From NCBI RefSeq assembly GCF_031846445.1, contig NZ_JAVRHR010000005.1, forward strand, positions 5,930 to 69,929: 64,000 nucleotides of DNA, read 5' to 3'. This DNA comes from Croceitalea rosinachiae (lineage in GTDB: Bacteria > Bacteroidota > Bacteroidia > Flavobacteriales > Flavobacteriaceae). The first letter of the stretch is position 1. Each line of letters starts with the position of its first letter. The notes beneath the pieces were generated by a model. It worked only from the letters and a program-made list of their open reading frames with translations, was not told the origin of the DNA and searched no databases. The translations under genes and the position numbers were made by a program. Positions 63,908 to 64,000 of the stretch are shown here, in pieces.

Positions 63908-64000
63908 TTACCTCCTTATAATCAATTGTCTAACAAAGGTTGTTCCTTCATCGTTCAATATATTCAAATGGTACGCCCCGATTGGCAAATCATAGACCGT
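63908..64000 (-). CDS. C-terminus of a probable T9SS-secreted protein (partial)
   Basis: The last 30 codons of a minus-strand gene whose 5' part is outside the window. The tail TVYDLPIGAYHLNILNDEGT followed by TFVRQLIIRR and TAA fits the type A sorting domain of the Bacteroidota type IX secretion system (DLPxGxYxLxI...G....KLIK). The protein would be exported and anchored or released at the cell surface. The identity of the cargo cannot be known. Confidence 0.7.
   Translation of the reverse strand, partial: TVYDLPIGAYHLNILNDEGTTFVRQLIIRR

Noticed and set aside
1..64000. CRISPR array, toxin-antitoxin pair, restriction or phage-defence system, insertion sequence
   Set aside because: I looked for repeat-spacer arrays, paired small genes, transposase and nuclease-helicase motifs and found none that can be supported.

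Overview
The window looks like a chromosome segment of a marine flavobacterium (Bacteroidota, Flavobacteriaceae, possibly near Maribacter or Zobellia; the genus is inference). Evidence: low GC; several promoters of the Bacteroidota type (TTTG, about 19 nt, TAnnTTTG); few Shine-Dalgarno sites; family genes such as DUF5916, DUF4159, DUF5694, an LptD-like barrel, TamB and a fused aspartokinase/homoserine dehydrogenase; and a type IX secretion-like C-terminal tail at the right edge.

Layout. 1-6.2 kb (minus): a GH3 glycosidase cut by the left edge, then an apparent operon of an exported amidase, an MlaD-type lipid carrier, two HdrB/HdrC-like iron-sulfur proteins and a small conserved protein. 6.3-12.4 kb: LptD-like protein, RidA, a BadF/NagK-type kinase, and a pfkA-gapA glycolytic pair. 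12.6-26.7 kb: tamB divergent from tsaD, then small operons for RNA and protein modification (tsaD, TfoX-N, GNAT, rsmE), membrane proteins, a THUMP-like methyltransferase, and a translationally coupled set (deoxynucleotidase, esterase lipoprotein, VanX-like dipeptidase).

26.9-41.3 kb looks like an old genomic island. Its left end carries a 45-nt fragment of tRNA-Arg (anticodon loop to CCA, 37/45 identical) in direct orientation with the intact tRNA-Arg at 41.3 kb. Just inside lies a decayed tyrosine-recombinase C-terminus. The cargo is accessory: paired lipoproteins, DUF5694, an M1-family protein that has lost its whole zinc site, GNAT, DUF5916, NTF2-like, an exported Ntn-type hydrolase, DinB, an Lrp regulator and an exported DJ-1-like protein. 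No defence or secretion system is recognisable in it.

41.3-64 kb is core genome: tRNA-Ser/Pro/Arg, a 7TM-HD phosphohydrolase, thiolase, an NlpC/P60 protein whose catalytic Cys is Ala, gyrA with a TPR partner, clpC, Nnr repair enzyme, the thrABC operon behind a canonical promoter and a candidate Thr-rich leader peptide, gcvT-glsA and further genes, yebC behind a canonical promoter, and the tail of a probable T9SS cargo gene.

I found no clearly new multi-gene system. The best leads are the fossil tRNA island with its degenerate integrase, two probable pseudoenzymes (M1 and C40), and the candidate threonine leader.
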